Assembly: GCA_033675265.1 (NCBI GenBank)
Contig: JAUJYZ010000379.1
Span: 1-64,000, forward strand
DNA from: Actinostola sp. cb2023
Taxonomy: Eukaryota; Cnidaria; Anthozoa; Actiniaria; Actinostolidae
Reading direction: 5' to 3'
Length of the DNA stretch: 64,000 bases
This document shows, one piece after another, positions 24,925-37,100 of this stretch; positions within the stretch are counted from its first letter, which is position 1, and the number at the start of each line of letters is the position of its first letter. Position numbers and translations under genes: made by a program. The notes beneath the pieces were generated by a model. The model was not told where the DNA came from and searched no databases. It was given only the letters and a program-made list of their open reading frames with translations.

Positions 24925-25363
24925 CTGGGGCGGATCCTGGATTTTGTACACTGGATACCAGAGGACCCAGGGTATGGATTTTGCCCAGAGTACAACCCAT
25001 AATATCAAATCGAATTATCAAGGACCCTTTCCGACCTTTTTCTGCCTTGATCTACTGTGATTGGTGGACAGCCTTCGCGTGCACGCTATTTGCCAGGACG
25101 AATACTATAGTCTGGACATACCCTATTAGGAACTCATGACCCTCTCCCCATATGCCCAACTAGATATCCTAACTAAGACAATAAGGACAAATTAGATACC
25201 CTATCCAAGACTGCGGAGCTCGTAAACCAAGCCCTATCGGGCACCGCGTTGCAACTATTCCAGTGAGAATGAGATTCACCTTCAAATACTGCAATTCACT
25301 TAGGGGGTTAACGTTCGATTGCAGTTTAGGGGGTTCGGCCAAATCCCCCTAGATCCACCACAG
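24925..25363. mobile_element. hAT-like MITE, imperfect ends
   Basis: CTGGGGCGGATCCTGG on the left and CCCCTAGATCCACCACAG on the right are diverged versions of the family ends. The flanks CATAG and CGTAG are a 5-bp duplication with one mismatch. Confidence 0.65.
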
Positions 25364-25444
25364 CGTAGTCACCATCCTTCATTGTCACTCAGACCCCGTC
25401 CAGTACTAAAACGCTGAGCTGATTGTCTTCGATTCCCTTGAGGA

Positions 25445-25525
25445 TATAATAGAATAATAATTTAATATTTATATTGCGCGTGTTACATAGGAAGATGCTT
25501 ACACGCGCATTACAAAGTATTGCAC
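25445..25525. repeat. dispersed repeat tail
   Basis: AATATTTATATTGCGCGTG, ACATAGG and ACACGCGCATTACAA is shared almost exactly with 48295-48365. Confidence 0.6.
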
Positions 25526-25883
25526 TAACAATATACAAAAGTCACTCGAATGAGTGAATGTGTCTACTGCAAAATATGCTATTTGAGAAGAGTTCCCATA
25601 TATACCCTGTATAGGCGAAACGTCTAGGCAAACGCGATCTGTCACGTCTTTTCTCTTTCTTTTGCTAACAATATAGTGACATTTCACTAGCTAATTTCGA
25701 CAGATATGAAGTAGTTCCGGTAAACTCGATGACATAGTGTCTACAGCTGGTTCTCAGCAGTAAACACAAAAACGATGCGTTTTCAAACGAAAACGGAGTA
25801 GTGTGGATGGGGTCTCAGCCCAGCCCAAATTGCGATTTGTACAGAAAAAATGCCTATAAATGCAATTTTAGATGAAACAACAT

Positions 25884-25922
25884 TTTGAACCTCGGGCATT
25901 CCCCACAGGAAGCCCGAGTAAT
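25884..25922. repeat. dispersed hairpin motif, copy 2
   Basis: CCTCGGGCATTCC...GGAAGCCCGAG then TAATAA; same hairpin as at 19440. Confidence 0.55.
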
Positions 25923-25939
25923 AACCTTCTATGTCATCT

Positions 25940-26346
25940 ATAGAGTCCTTTTCGTATGAGTGGGAAATCTACGGCACGGAGTTGCGGTCACGGTATGGAA
26001 TCGAAGACATTGTATTCAACCAATCACAGCGCGCAAAAGCATTGCTCAACCAATCAGAATGCTTGGACACGGCACGGTCACGGCACGGTAGAGCAGATTT
26101 CGTATGACTGCGAAAACCCACGTCGGCGCACGGCACGGCACGGCACGGTCACGGCACGGATTCATTCGAAATCCTTAATCATCACGGTCACGGCACGTCC
26201 GTGCCGTAAGTTTTTCACAGTCATACGAAATCTGCTCTAACGTCACTGCAAGTCCTTTTTTTTGTACCATATGCTAAAACATCGTTTGTACTGCACGGTA
26301 CGAACCGTACCGTAACTACTTCCCACTCATACGAAAAGGATTCTAT
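25940..26346. mobile_element. MITE, ATAGAGTC/TTTTCGTATGAGTGGGAA family
   Basis: ATAGAGTCCTTTTCGTATGAG on the left is mirrored by CTCATACGAAAAGGATTCTAT on the right. The interior carries repeated CACGGCACGG and CGGTCACGG. Relatives: 32541-32753 (complete), 33953-34115 and 47106-47275 (one end lost). Confidence 0.8.
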
Positions 26347-26724
26347 TTCTAATATTTCTATAATGTAAATGGCAACTGTAGCTAGTTTTCTAGTTCATTG
26401 ATGAACTCGTCAACGGAGCCGTCAAAAAGAGCAAACCTTGGCAAATCTTCCTCCATGTTAACAGAAAACCGGCGAAGTTCGGTTTCTCCGTACGACTTTT
26501 TTCACTAATAGTGGATTTTCATCGTTCGCCATTCTGATTGGACGTACGATGTTTTTTCGAATTCACTGGGGAGATTTCATCGTTCGCATTTCTGATTGGC
26601 TGTTTAAATTTCAGTATCATTTCTATGCGACGTGCGGTTTTCAGTGAATAAATCTCAGTAAGTATGAAATAAAGTTAAGTACTCTTTTTCACGGTGTTAT
26701 AGATTTCCTTCAACCTTTATATTT

Positions 26725-26900
26725 TTATATTATATTATCTAACTGTAAACTATTTTAGAGCTTTAGCTTTATATATTTTGTATTATGATTTGCATTTATA
26801 TATAGTATAGGATTTTTATAAAATAATTAAGCTAAGATATTGTACATTGTACGTGTGTATTTGTATATTTAGAATTTTATTCCTTGTCACACATCGAGGC
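26725..26900. repeat. dispersed repeat, copy 2
   Basis: Same block as 17735-17905, with an added TTTAGCTTTA insertion and a TTAAGC variant. Confidence 0.65.
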
Positions 26901-27201
26901 TTCCGGCTCATAGCTAGTCCCCTTTGCAGCCATCAGGGATACTCTCAGGTATAAGTACTAGAGTACTAGAGTACTAGAAGCGATTTTCATCGTTTAAACA
27001 AACAAGTATATTCGTTCCCATTGTCTTTGTTCCCTAAGGGAGTTACTTAATTGTACATTTCAGCATAAATAAGTTGCATTTGAAACTATTGAACCGTAGT
27101 TGTACCTGAAGATGGTTTGAATAAATCGAAAACGTTCGTCAATTATTGTCTCTACCATTTGCCCATATTTACAATCTCCGGTATAAGTTTATATCGTTTT
27201 C

Positions 27202-28775
27202 TCAATCTGGCAAAACAGTTGATGGGCAAGCTTCTCTCAAAATGCTCAGCGACAGTTCAATAAACTGTTCTGCTTGCTTTTTTGTAGTGATGTTTGGGTA
27301 GTAGATCAGACCCCAGTATAAATCTCCATTTACAGTGAATAAGTTATTACAGAATGCTGGACCCACATTATGCTCTGAGGTTGCAAAGTAGGTACCTGCA
27401 AACTTAATGGGGCAATTTTCACTGACACCAGCAACAGTGAATTTGCCCACATTAGAAATATTGAATGTTGAGTCATACCGATTGCCATTACTGATTTCTG
27501 CAGACTTTTTCAAACTTGAAGAAAAAGCTTTAGCTTTGGTATTTGCAAACATTTTTAGCAGCTGATACTGTTCCTTCGCTTTGAGCTTCTTGTGAACAAT
27601 ATCATTGCATTCTTGTGCAAATTTCCAAAAAGCTACTGGGGTAAGTTTCAAAGGTGTTGGAATATCCATTGATACAACAGATATAAAAGAACCAAATTCA
27701 TCCATTCCAACCTCTGGCGGGCAATCTTTTCTCATGGAAACATTGAAACTGCTCTCAAAGTGCAAAGGAATTGGCAACAAGTTCCCTGTGCCTGATTGCA
27801 AGATTTGTGCCATTGCAAGACGAGTAGCAGCAGTGATTATTGCATGAACTTTGCAATTATGTTGTTTACCAATCTTGATCATTTTGGAAAACCACTCTGC
27901 CTTTATCACCTTTGGGATGATGCTCGTTCTCTTAACAATGGAAGGGTCTTGCATGATGGTTGGTGGAAACACTTTCATAAACAGATTCTTGGCCGGTTTG
28001 ATGAACAGACTTTTGATTTTCATCCAAGTTGGCAGAAGAATGAAAAGAACTTTCTCAAAAGTGGATGGCTGAAGTTTTTGGCGCATTAGGTAGCTACAAG
28101 GAGGTAGTAAAGTCATACTTTCTACCTTGACATCTTTGTCTTGCTGCAAGCCATTCAGGTACTCTAGAAACTGTGCGTACAATGCCATGATAGAAGCACC
28201 ATCACATATCATATGGTGGAAAGTGAACATCAAACTGTTTTCATATTGTCGGCTGTGTTCTTCGTCATAATGTTCTTTCAGCATCGTCACTCTCCACAAG
28301 GGACCATCAAATAAGTCAAACGACACGCGACTTTCTTGTTCAAATACTTGTATCCATTCACGGGCACTGTGATCTTCCAAAGTTGTAAACGCAATTCTCG
28401 ACGGGTGATCGGCATCTCTCTGAACCACAAAGATTCGTCGACCGTACTTTTGTGGACTTTCATTCGCAGTAAGGGATAACGCTGGTTTACCAAACACAAG
28501 GCTTTCTGGACCAAAGTAGGGGTTAGAGAAACCTTCGAATTGATGAGTAACACAGTCATGACAGTGCCAGATCCAGCACATAATGAGGATTCCAAAAACC
28601 ATGAAATCTCAAATGGTCCAATTCTTCTTTCAAGTCTGCCATCTTTGCCACGTATAGGTTCAAAGTCCCCTTGATTCTTCTTCTTACGAAAAACGTTACG
28701 TAAGAAAGTGTACAGCAAAAGACTAAACACTGTGGTAAAGATAAAACCACAGATATAACTGAAAAATCTTTCCAT
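27202..28775 (-). pseudogene. HHxxxDG acyltransferase copy 3, frameshifted
   Basis: On the minus strand, the ATG at 28775 opens MERFFSYICGF plus a hydrophobic anchor, in register with copies 1 and 2. Near 28403-28410 the sequence has two extra bases compared with copy 1, so the N-terminal frame runs off and the rest (HHMICDG, central region, C-terminus, stop at 27202) reads in another frame. The centre is nearly identical in DNA to copies 1 and 2. The C-terminal 120 residues (ANTKAKAF...SEHNVGPAFCNNLFTVNG) are clearly diverged, so this was a separate, older paralog. A sequencing error would restore a single ORF; without reads I call it a probable pseudogene. Confidence 0.7.
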
Positions 28776-29090
28776 GCCGAATGATTTCTCTTCAGATTGC
28801 GGCGGATGGTAAAAAAATAGCAGGCGTTGCTCACCGTTTTCCACAGGTTGCCCACCAATGAAATTGGGTAAAAAGAAATAAATGGGAAAAAATGGAATTA
28901 GGAACTGAGTGAACTTTTCAAGTCGTTCGCGTCCAAACTGCATGTTTGACTCCTGCATGAGAGGATTTCTGGCCTCTTTTTTCATGTCAGAAGGCAGGAC
29001 GGGGAAAGGGGGCATGAAATAGGATAAAAGACACTTGATGTACCACCAAGGAGCCCATTATACTGAAGATGTAACTGTACATTTTTAGAA
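28776..29090. other. 5' flank of acyltransferase copy 3
   Basis: The ORF frame of copy 3 continues open upstream to 29015 on the minus strand, but this extension has no counterpart in the other copies and I do not include it. Nothing else seen. Confidence 0.4.
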
Positions 29091-29139
29091 TACAGTGGAA
29101 CCTCTCCTCACGGACAGTCGCCTTACGGACACCGACACG

Positions 29140-29526
29140 GACACCTCTATATTACGGACACCTGTATATTACGGACACCTCTATATTACGGACACCTCTA
29201 TATTACGGACACCTCTATATTACGGACACCTCTATATTACGGACACCTCTATATTACGGACACCTCTATATTACGGACACCTCTATATTTAATACGGACT
29301 GGCCTCTACATGAGATTACGGACTGGCCTCTATATTACGGACACCTCTATATTACGGACTGGCCTCTATATTACGGACACCTCTATATTACGGACACCTC
29401 TATATTACGGACACCTCTATATTACGGACACCTCTATATTACGGACACCTCTATATTACGGACACCTCTATATTACGGACACCTCTATATTACGGACACC
29501 TCTATATTACGGACACCTCTATATTT
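29140..29526. repeat. 17-bp minisatellite (ATTACGGACACCTCTAT)
   Basis: About 20 units of 17 bp with a few ATTACGGACTGGCCTCT variants. The two short ORFs reported over it are repeat products (17 is not a multiple of 3, so all frames read the same peptide). Confidence 0.9.
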
Positions 29527-29530
29527 AATA

Positions 29531-29773
29531 TAGCTTGCGGATACAGCCCCTTTTTTACGTTCGCCACAGGGATCTCCCAAAAGAAGCGTCTGTGTTGTGA
29601 GGGCAACATTCCTGTACTATGACGTCATTTTTGACCCGATTCTGGTCAAAGAAGCTGTTTGGTTAGCTTGCTGGTAATCGCATTATTTGCATAAATTAAG
29701 CTCACCGAAATCAGAACGATCAGAACAAATATTACAATGTCGAGCGTAAAAAAGCGGCTGTATCCGCAGGCTA
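29531..29773. mobile_element. MITE with 9-bp target duplication
   Basis: TAGCTTGCGGATACAGCC and GGCTGTATCCGCAGGCTA are terminal inverted repeats. TATTTAATA (29522-29530 and 29774-29782) flanks it. The host minisatellite carries a single TATTTAATA at another unit (29287), supporting a true 9-bp duplication of Mutator-like length. Confidence 0.75.
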
Positions 29774-30044
29774 TATTTAATACGGACTGGCCTCTATATT
29801 ACGGACTGGCCTCTATATTACGGGCATATAATTAGGTCCCGGAAAAATCATCACCGTACATTCTTTGTAGTATCGTCTCAAAATAATGGTGCAAAATGTA
29901 TTAGTATTTCATCGAATTTGTCAATCACTTGATTCTAAATTGAACAAGAAAACGTAGAATGACCTTTTTAAACCATTTTCAATAAAGACTAAAGAGAAAA
30001 TGAGTTTTTTAAAGTAAAAACAGAGTGTAATTGCGTGATATTAC

Positions 30045-30577
30045 CATAGGCAGCCCAACCATTGCTTTTGAGGCTACTAAATAATAAATATAAATACATT
30101 TATATTCGCGCGTCTTTTTTTTGATGGGCTTCCATGCGGTAGAGCGCGCACGCGCGCGCAATACTTATTATATTGGGCTTCCTGTGTTGAGTAAGGTATA
30201 ATGTTGGTATAAACTTGAAAGAGGGAACCGTGAACGAAAATGCTGTAGGTATACGTAGGATCTGTAAAAGATCTAATCAGCTATACATATGGCAAATAAT
30301 GTTGGGCTCCCTGTGCGCGTCCTGCGGGACGCGCCCGCAGTAATGTGTACTGCGGGACGCGTGGGATGCGCACAGGGATCCCAATGCAACATCATACATT
30401 TCTATGCACAGGGATCCCAACATCATACATTTCTATGCACAGGGAGAACCCAACATAATACGTATATATTGCGCGCGCGCTCTACCACAGGAATCCCATC
30501 AAAAAAGACGCAAATATCATTTATTTTTATTTAATTCATTATTTAGTAGCCTCAAAAGGAATGGTTGGTCTGCCTGT
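30045..30577. mobile_element. non-autonomous derivative of the PIF1-helicase transposon
   Basis: The termini CATAGGCAGCCCAACCATTG and CAATGGTTGGTCTGCCTGT (latter read inward as its complement) match the 4.5-kb element at 55608-60134. Both share the subterminal landmarks TTTTGAGGCTACTAAATAA, TGATGGGCTTCC, GGTAGAGCGCGC, TTGGG(C/T)TTCC and GCGGGACGCG in the same order. GATATTAC flanks both ends (30037-30044, 30578-30585), an 8-bp duplication. The interior lacks both genes. Extra CACAGGGATCCCAAC units are locally triplicated near 30370-30445. Confidence 0.85.
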
Positions 30578-30880
30578 GATATTACGCGCGCTTTTAGGAG
30601 AATTTCGCTTTCAATCAATGACAACTAACCAGTATTTCCCTTTTTTCGTGCCATTTTGTTACAATTGCGATACAAAACTAAACGCGATTTTGAGACGGCA
30701 TCTGATCGGGTTATAATAACGGCGTTGGGAGAAAATATATTCTAGGTATTGGTTCCGTCGCTACGCGACTCCGAATATATTTTCTCCCAACTAGCCGTCA
30801 TTATAAACCGATATTTGGTCCCGGCAAAATCATCACCATACATTCTTTGTAAAAATAACCTCTATATTACGGACACCTCT

Positions 30881-31024
30881 AGAGTGCAAACCAGTATGTC
30901 CGTGAAATAGTACTATTACTAAAAAGTACTAAATAGTGTTATCTCTATTGTTTTCTATTGTTTCATCAGTGCTATTTAGTACTAATTAGTTAGTATTGTT
31001 TCACGGACATATGGCTTGCACTCT
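30881..31024. mobile_element. MITE, AGAGTGCAAACC family, copy 1
   Basis: AGAGTGCAAACCAGTATGTC and ACATATGGCTTGCACTCT with inner CGTGAAA/TTTCACG arms. A nearly identical copy in inverted orientation is at 62052-62184. Confidence 0.85.
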
Positions 31025-31179
31025 ATATTACCGACACTTTTTTTCTGGTCCTTCGGTAGGAGGATCCACTCGATCCACTGTAGTTTAAAAACCTAAGGGT
31101 AGAGAGGGTCGGGAATCTGTGTTACTCTATTGCGCAAGATTCGTTCCAGTCTCCTTCTCCTTCCTTTACACATTTCAAG

Positions 31180-34100
31180 ATGGCGAACACGAGCCAAGAG
31201 AACCAAAGTGAATCATCAGAAGGCTCTCCTGCTCCTGTTGCCACGACAGAGGACAATCCCGTAGTTGAACAACAACCAGAACAGCAGCAGCAACAATCTC
31301 CATGGAAAGGAATTCTGTTCAATATCTTTATTTTCTGGTTAATCTCGAATTTATTTCGGGGAAAACAACAACCGACCAGCAACACTCCTGCATTTCAGCC
31401 GGCAACTAATTTGTTTAAAGGCAGTGATTATATGGTGAGTACAGGGATAAAAGAAAGAACAAACCAGGTGCTTTGTAAATCTCTATTTAGATGTCTTTTA
31501 TAGAAGATCTTTTGTGGTCTAGTTGTGGATTAAAAGAATTGCGTGCGTGTTTAAACCACGTGATGGCGATGTTCGGTCGCTTTTCGTGACTTGCTTTACC
31601 TATGGAAAGAAAATTAGTCACTTCTGTTGAAAGAATCGAACTTTATTTAATGAAATCATTTGTTTTAACGTGAACTAAGTCCCGCTAAATAGTTTGAATG
31701 AAGTTTTAAGTAAAATCCCTCGTAATTGTACGCATACACGCACTAAACTTACCGTAAATGCTCGATTAAGCGCCCTGCTTCCAATAAGCGTCCCCTCGAA
31801 TAAGCGCCCTCCTAGAGGTCTAAGCATTTTATAAGTGCCCCCCTTCCAATAAGCGCCCCCTCCTTCCAATAAGCACCCCCCTCCCCCTAAAAGAAATGCA
31901 GAAACAACTCTCTTGTATTATTTAATAAAATAAAACTTTACCGATAAATAAACAGAAACACGGTATACCGTATGTCAATACCGTATATTTACAGTATACC
32001 AGTATACAGTATACAGTTTACCAAGTACTGCACGGTACATGTTTACTATTTTTATTCACTCTATACACCTATTTCAAAAAACGTTGGCATCTGAAATCTG
32101 AATCTGAAATCTGAATCTGCACAATAATAATAAAGTTATTGTGCATTACAATCCCTCTCGGTCTCAGATTTCAGATTCAGATTTCAGATGCCAAAGTTTT
32201 TTGAAATAGGTGTATGTATGCTACAGTACCGTATATAAGAAAACATTGAGTTCAACATCTGAGAAAAGAAATAAGCGCCCTGCTTCCAATAAGCGCCCCC
32301 CTCGAATAAGTGCCTCCCCTAGAGGTCTAAAAAAAAATGTTAGCGCCCGGGGTGCTAAATCGAGCATTTATGGTAATTACTTTTCTAACCGACAAGAAAC
32401 ACTGGAAATGAGGAAGAAGATATGCTTTAGCTTCTGTGGTTGTTGTTTTATGATGTGATATGCCATTTATATTGTACATGGTACATGCATATTCATAAAT
32501 ACATGTACTCTAGAGCCAGTAGAGAGGTCTGATGTGACTAATAGAGTCATTTTCGTATGAGTGGGAAACCTACGGCAAAGCGTTACGGTCACGGTACGGA
32601 ATTGAACACATTGTATTCAACCAATCACAACGCGCAAAATCATTTCTCAACCAATCAGAAAGCTTGGATACCACACGATGATGGCACGATACGGTCACGA
32701 CACAGCATGAACCGTATCGTAACTACTTCCCACTCATACAAAAATGACTCTATGTACATGTATGTAATCTATGGCTACAGTAATCGTCATTTAAAGGAAT
32801 GGGTTACTCGTTACAGATTTAGCAAGAATATTCTAACAATCAAATCTAATTGATGTACATGTATCTACGTTTATCACCTTGCCATCTGGTGTAGTGTTGG
32901 TTCGGTAGTATCGTCGTGTACAGGTTAACCAACTATATGTAATATGTTTTCCAATCACATGAGTGGGACTTAGAAATTGTTGAGGATTTTTGTTCTCCTC
33001 ACTTAGTCAAACATTTAGTCAAGAGTTGAACGATGCACAGCTGGCACCAAGCAATCATTTCAATGCCTAACCCTACCATTCCACTACGCCTAACCCACTG
33101 AGCCACGAAGGCAATTCGGTTGGTTGCGACCCTTTTTTTTGTTATATTTAAACAATGTGTCATCTCCAAATGTATATGCTATTGTAAATGTACGTAGAGG
33201 GTACGACTACGTGTACTAGCTGAATGAATTTGAATAAACAAATTTGAATAGTCATTCCCCTGAGGGAACAGGGGGAGGTGGTATGGGGGAGGTGTATGGG
33301 GGATGGGGGAGTTGGGATTCAACAAAACTTTATTCTGGTAAAAAATATACAACAAACGCATCAAATATGCATTTTTATACAGTTGTTTGTGAGGCGGCAC
33401 AGGATACGCGAATTCGAACAAAGGTAGAATGTTAATCCACTTACGTATACTGAACAATTAAACTTTTAGAGTAGGTCTACCGCTAACGGCGTGTGCATTT
33501 GTATGTGAGATGAGCGTATTAGACATACTTCGTTTAAATGGTTTTTTCTCACGATCGCAAGACGACATAACTCCCTTCGACAAGGTTTGCGAAGAAAGGG
33601 AACGTCGTGTTGAGATGCGTGTTGATAAACCATGTGGTCTCATTCCCAGTCTCACTCGATTGCAGATTCGTGACTTGTACCGACAAAAAAAAAGCATTTG
33701 TGTTTTTAGAGTGATAATAAACTACTCTGTTAATCAGAATGAGTGTGTTTCTTTGCAGGACCTCTATGTTTATTTATCTGAGAAAAGTTTCATGGAACCA
33801 CAAGATTTCAGTGACGAAAGTCTGTTAATTTGGAGTGAAAAGGGACTGCAGTTTGGTAACTGGACGTGTGGTGAAAACGCAGATGGTAGTTATGCATTCA
33901 GTACCAAGCTCACAGCATCTCAGGTACACTGTTCTGCATTGAACTATATACATATAGTCGTTTTCGTATGAAGTAGTTACGATACAGTTCATTCGTACCG
34001 TACCGTGATGATATTGTGCCATGATCGTGCAGTACCAAGCATTCTGATTGGTTGAGCGATGATTTTGCATGCTGTGATTGGTTGAATACAATGTCTTTGA

Positions 34101-37100
34101 TTCCGTACATTCCGGCATGCGACATAACCTTGTTTATAGGCATCCTCTTCAAAGTCGATGGTACTTCTGGATTTTCAAGAGTGCACTATTTTCATCTATG
34201 CCTATTGAAAAGCTTTTTATAACATTATAAAAATATTTATTGACATTTGATGGTTTTGTTTTTATTCCAGGAATTAATGAATAATGGCTCCCTCTATGCA
34301 CACGTTTATATTACAAGACCAAACAGATCACCTAATCCCAAGTCACCCAAGTATAAAAGACTAGATGTAGTCAATAGAACCAAGCGTAAGTTATTCAACC
34401 CATTTTTTATATTTCATTTATTTATATTTCATTTCATAAATCGTAACATTTCCATGACACGAATGTCGTGCAGCGATGTGCTAAGTACATCAATTAATAA
34501 TAAGCAAGTGCAGGTGTAGATACAAAAAGAATGATGGTAACTTGATTAAATTAATAAAATGAACGAACTCTAGAAATGGTGAACGATAACATTTCAGAGA
34601 CTTCGAAGAACTGTACGTAAAATAAATGCTAATGGCGGGCGGCATTGATCAACTCGTGATCAACATATCGGCAGGGGTTAGGATAGGCACGCGCCTTGCG
34701 CCATTTGCGCTAAAAAATCGTAAATGGCCCGTAAAAAAATCATGATACGCGCCCAACATATAGGGCTTCTGAAAACATAATTTGTAAAACAGGCACACAA
34801 TGGGAATAAAATTAAAGAATCAATTTGATAAAATATCACTTAAAGCTTTAAAATGTGCATATAGACGTCATTTTCAGGTGGATTAGAGTGGTTTTCCTTT
34901 CAAAACGCGATAGTAAAAAAACGATGTCCAAGGCATTCCTTGCATTATCGAGCATTGGGAGTTGGCACTAGTTTCGTTCTTACATCGTTTCCTATTGGTA
35001 CAGAATTGGCCACTCAAAATTGTTGATACATACAATGTAGTCTTACATGAAGTGCTGACCCAAATTTACGTGAAGAGATGTCTTGTGAAGATTGAAGTAA
35101 TTCGAAAACAACATAATTTCCGTGCATAATTATTTGAAGCCACACTTTTTTTTAATCTTTTTTCACCTTCACCTTCAGTTTCATTTGTCTTTTCTGCCTT
35201 TTTAATCTCCTGCCACTTTTAATACTATGTACATTCTTTCTTTTTTCTTTGTTAAATGCTTGTTATCTATGATTTCACCTTTACATCCACTGGTCTACAT
35301 ACTTTCCACCTGTTCTTTCTCCAGATCTGGCTCTTTCTCAGTAATTGTCCCTTTCATTACTTTTTCACCCTAAGCCTTATGTATCCTGTACAGTTCCACA
35401 TTGTTATCCTTTTATTCTGTCATCCATTTCTCCATTTCTCTAGTTTCTCCACATACATATATTCTACTTCTTTCTCCTATTTACCTCACCTTCTTTATCT
35501 TCTTTCTTTTTAATTTATTCCTCCTCTTACATATTTCACCTTTCCTTTATTTCACTTCCGTTCTTTGTTCTTTGATTATTTTTATCTATTCATTCACCTT
35601 TCCCTCCAGCTCTAACTCTGTTCACTTTACCTACTTCCATTCACCCTTCATTTTTTCCATTAAAAATCTCTCGATCACCTCCTCCCCCCAGCCCCTCACT
35701 CATAAATTTACACCTTCATCCATTTGCTTTTCTTCTATATCCTATCTTTCCTTTTCAACATTCTCTCCCCATCCTCTTCTCCTAGCCCCCCGCTCATAAA
35801 ATCACACTCCCATCCATCCACTTTTCTTCCGTATCCCAGCCTTCCTTTTCAACATTCGCTCTCCTCTCCCTCTAGCCCCTCACTCATAAATTCACACCCT
35901 CATCCATTCGCTTTTCTTCCATATCCCGGCTCTCCCCCACTCATAAATTTACACTCATCCATTTCCCTTTTTTTCCATATCACATTATCCTGCGATGGTC
36001 TGAATACCCTGCTAGCTCTATTGTTCTGGAATAGCCAGTCGATTATCAAAAAAGGTTATGAAGTGTCCCCAAGTTTGAAAAAATGGCCCTTAACTTTCTA
36101 AAGTTTAGGGCCATTGGCACTTTGCTGTTTTTGTCTATCCTAACCCCTGTATCGGCTATCTTTCTTCTCTCTGGGCTTCCTGTGACCCGGATGGACTGGA
36201 ACTTCTAACCCGAATCAATGGGTATTTTAAGACTTAGTAATAAATGTATCCAGGTCTCCATTCTTTGATAGTCCTCATGAAAAAACTATATTTGTAGGTA
36301 TTGCTATTTATGAAACATTTAGGATGAAAAGATTGAGTAACTCTACTTTATTGATAAGGAAATAATTCATTAATTTGGATTTTCTCTCTCTCTAGAATTG
36401 ACTGTCTTTAAGAAACAAAGAATCAGCAATACAGTCAATCTACTGACAGGTCAGACTGATGGAAAGAAGATGGAGGTAATGAAAACACCAAGAATTATAG
36501 ACAGTATTGAATAACAAACCTTGTTCCCAGGGCAGGATGTCTGTAAGACCACAGGGAGCCCAAACCTTGTTCCCAGGGCAGGATTTCTGTAGGACCACAG
36601 GGAGCCCAAACCTTGTTCCCAGGGCAGGATGTCTGTAAGACCACAGGGAGCCCAAACCTTGTTCCCAGGGCAGGATGTCTGTAAGACCACAGGGAGCCCA
36701 AACCTTGTTCCCAGGGCAGGATGTCTGTAAGACCACAGGGAGCCCAAACCTTGTTCCCAGGGCAGGATGTCTGTAAGACCACAGGGAGCCCAAACCTTGT
36801 TCCCAGGGCAGGATGTCTGTAAGACCACAGGGAGCCCAAACCTTGTTACCAGGGCAGGATGTCTGTAAGACCACAGGGAGCCCAAACCTTGTTACCAGGG
36901 CAGGATGTCTGTAAGACCACAGGGAGCCCAAACCTTGTTACCAGGGCAGGATGTCTGTAAGACCACAGGGAGCCCAAACCTTGTTATCAGGGCAGGATGT
37001 CTGTAAGACCACAGGGAGCCCAAACCTTGTTACCAGGACAGGATGTCTGTAAGACCACAGGGAGCCCAAACCTTGTTCCCAGGATATGATGTCTGTAAGA

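Larger units (their letters stand above)
29091..31082. mobile_element. pogo/mariner-like composite holding four nested repeats
   Basis: The left end TACAGTGGAACCTCTCC and right end GGATCCACTCGATCCACTGTA are imperfect inverted repeats bounded by TA. Inside are a 17-bp minisatellite, a 243-bp MITE (29531), a deletion derivative of the PIF1 transposon (30045) and a 144-bp MITE (30881). Short ACGGACACCTCTA units also flank the inner insertions (29783-29822, 30859-30880), showing they landed in one older array. The composite ends about 100 bp upstream of the CLPTM1 start codon. Confidence 0.6.

Noticed and set aside
35256..36101. Hydrophobic multi-pass protein ORFs
   Set aside because: Phe/Leu/Ser/Pro richness follows from the C/T-rich tract; no domain or splice frame fits.
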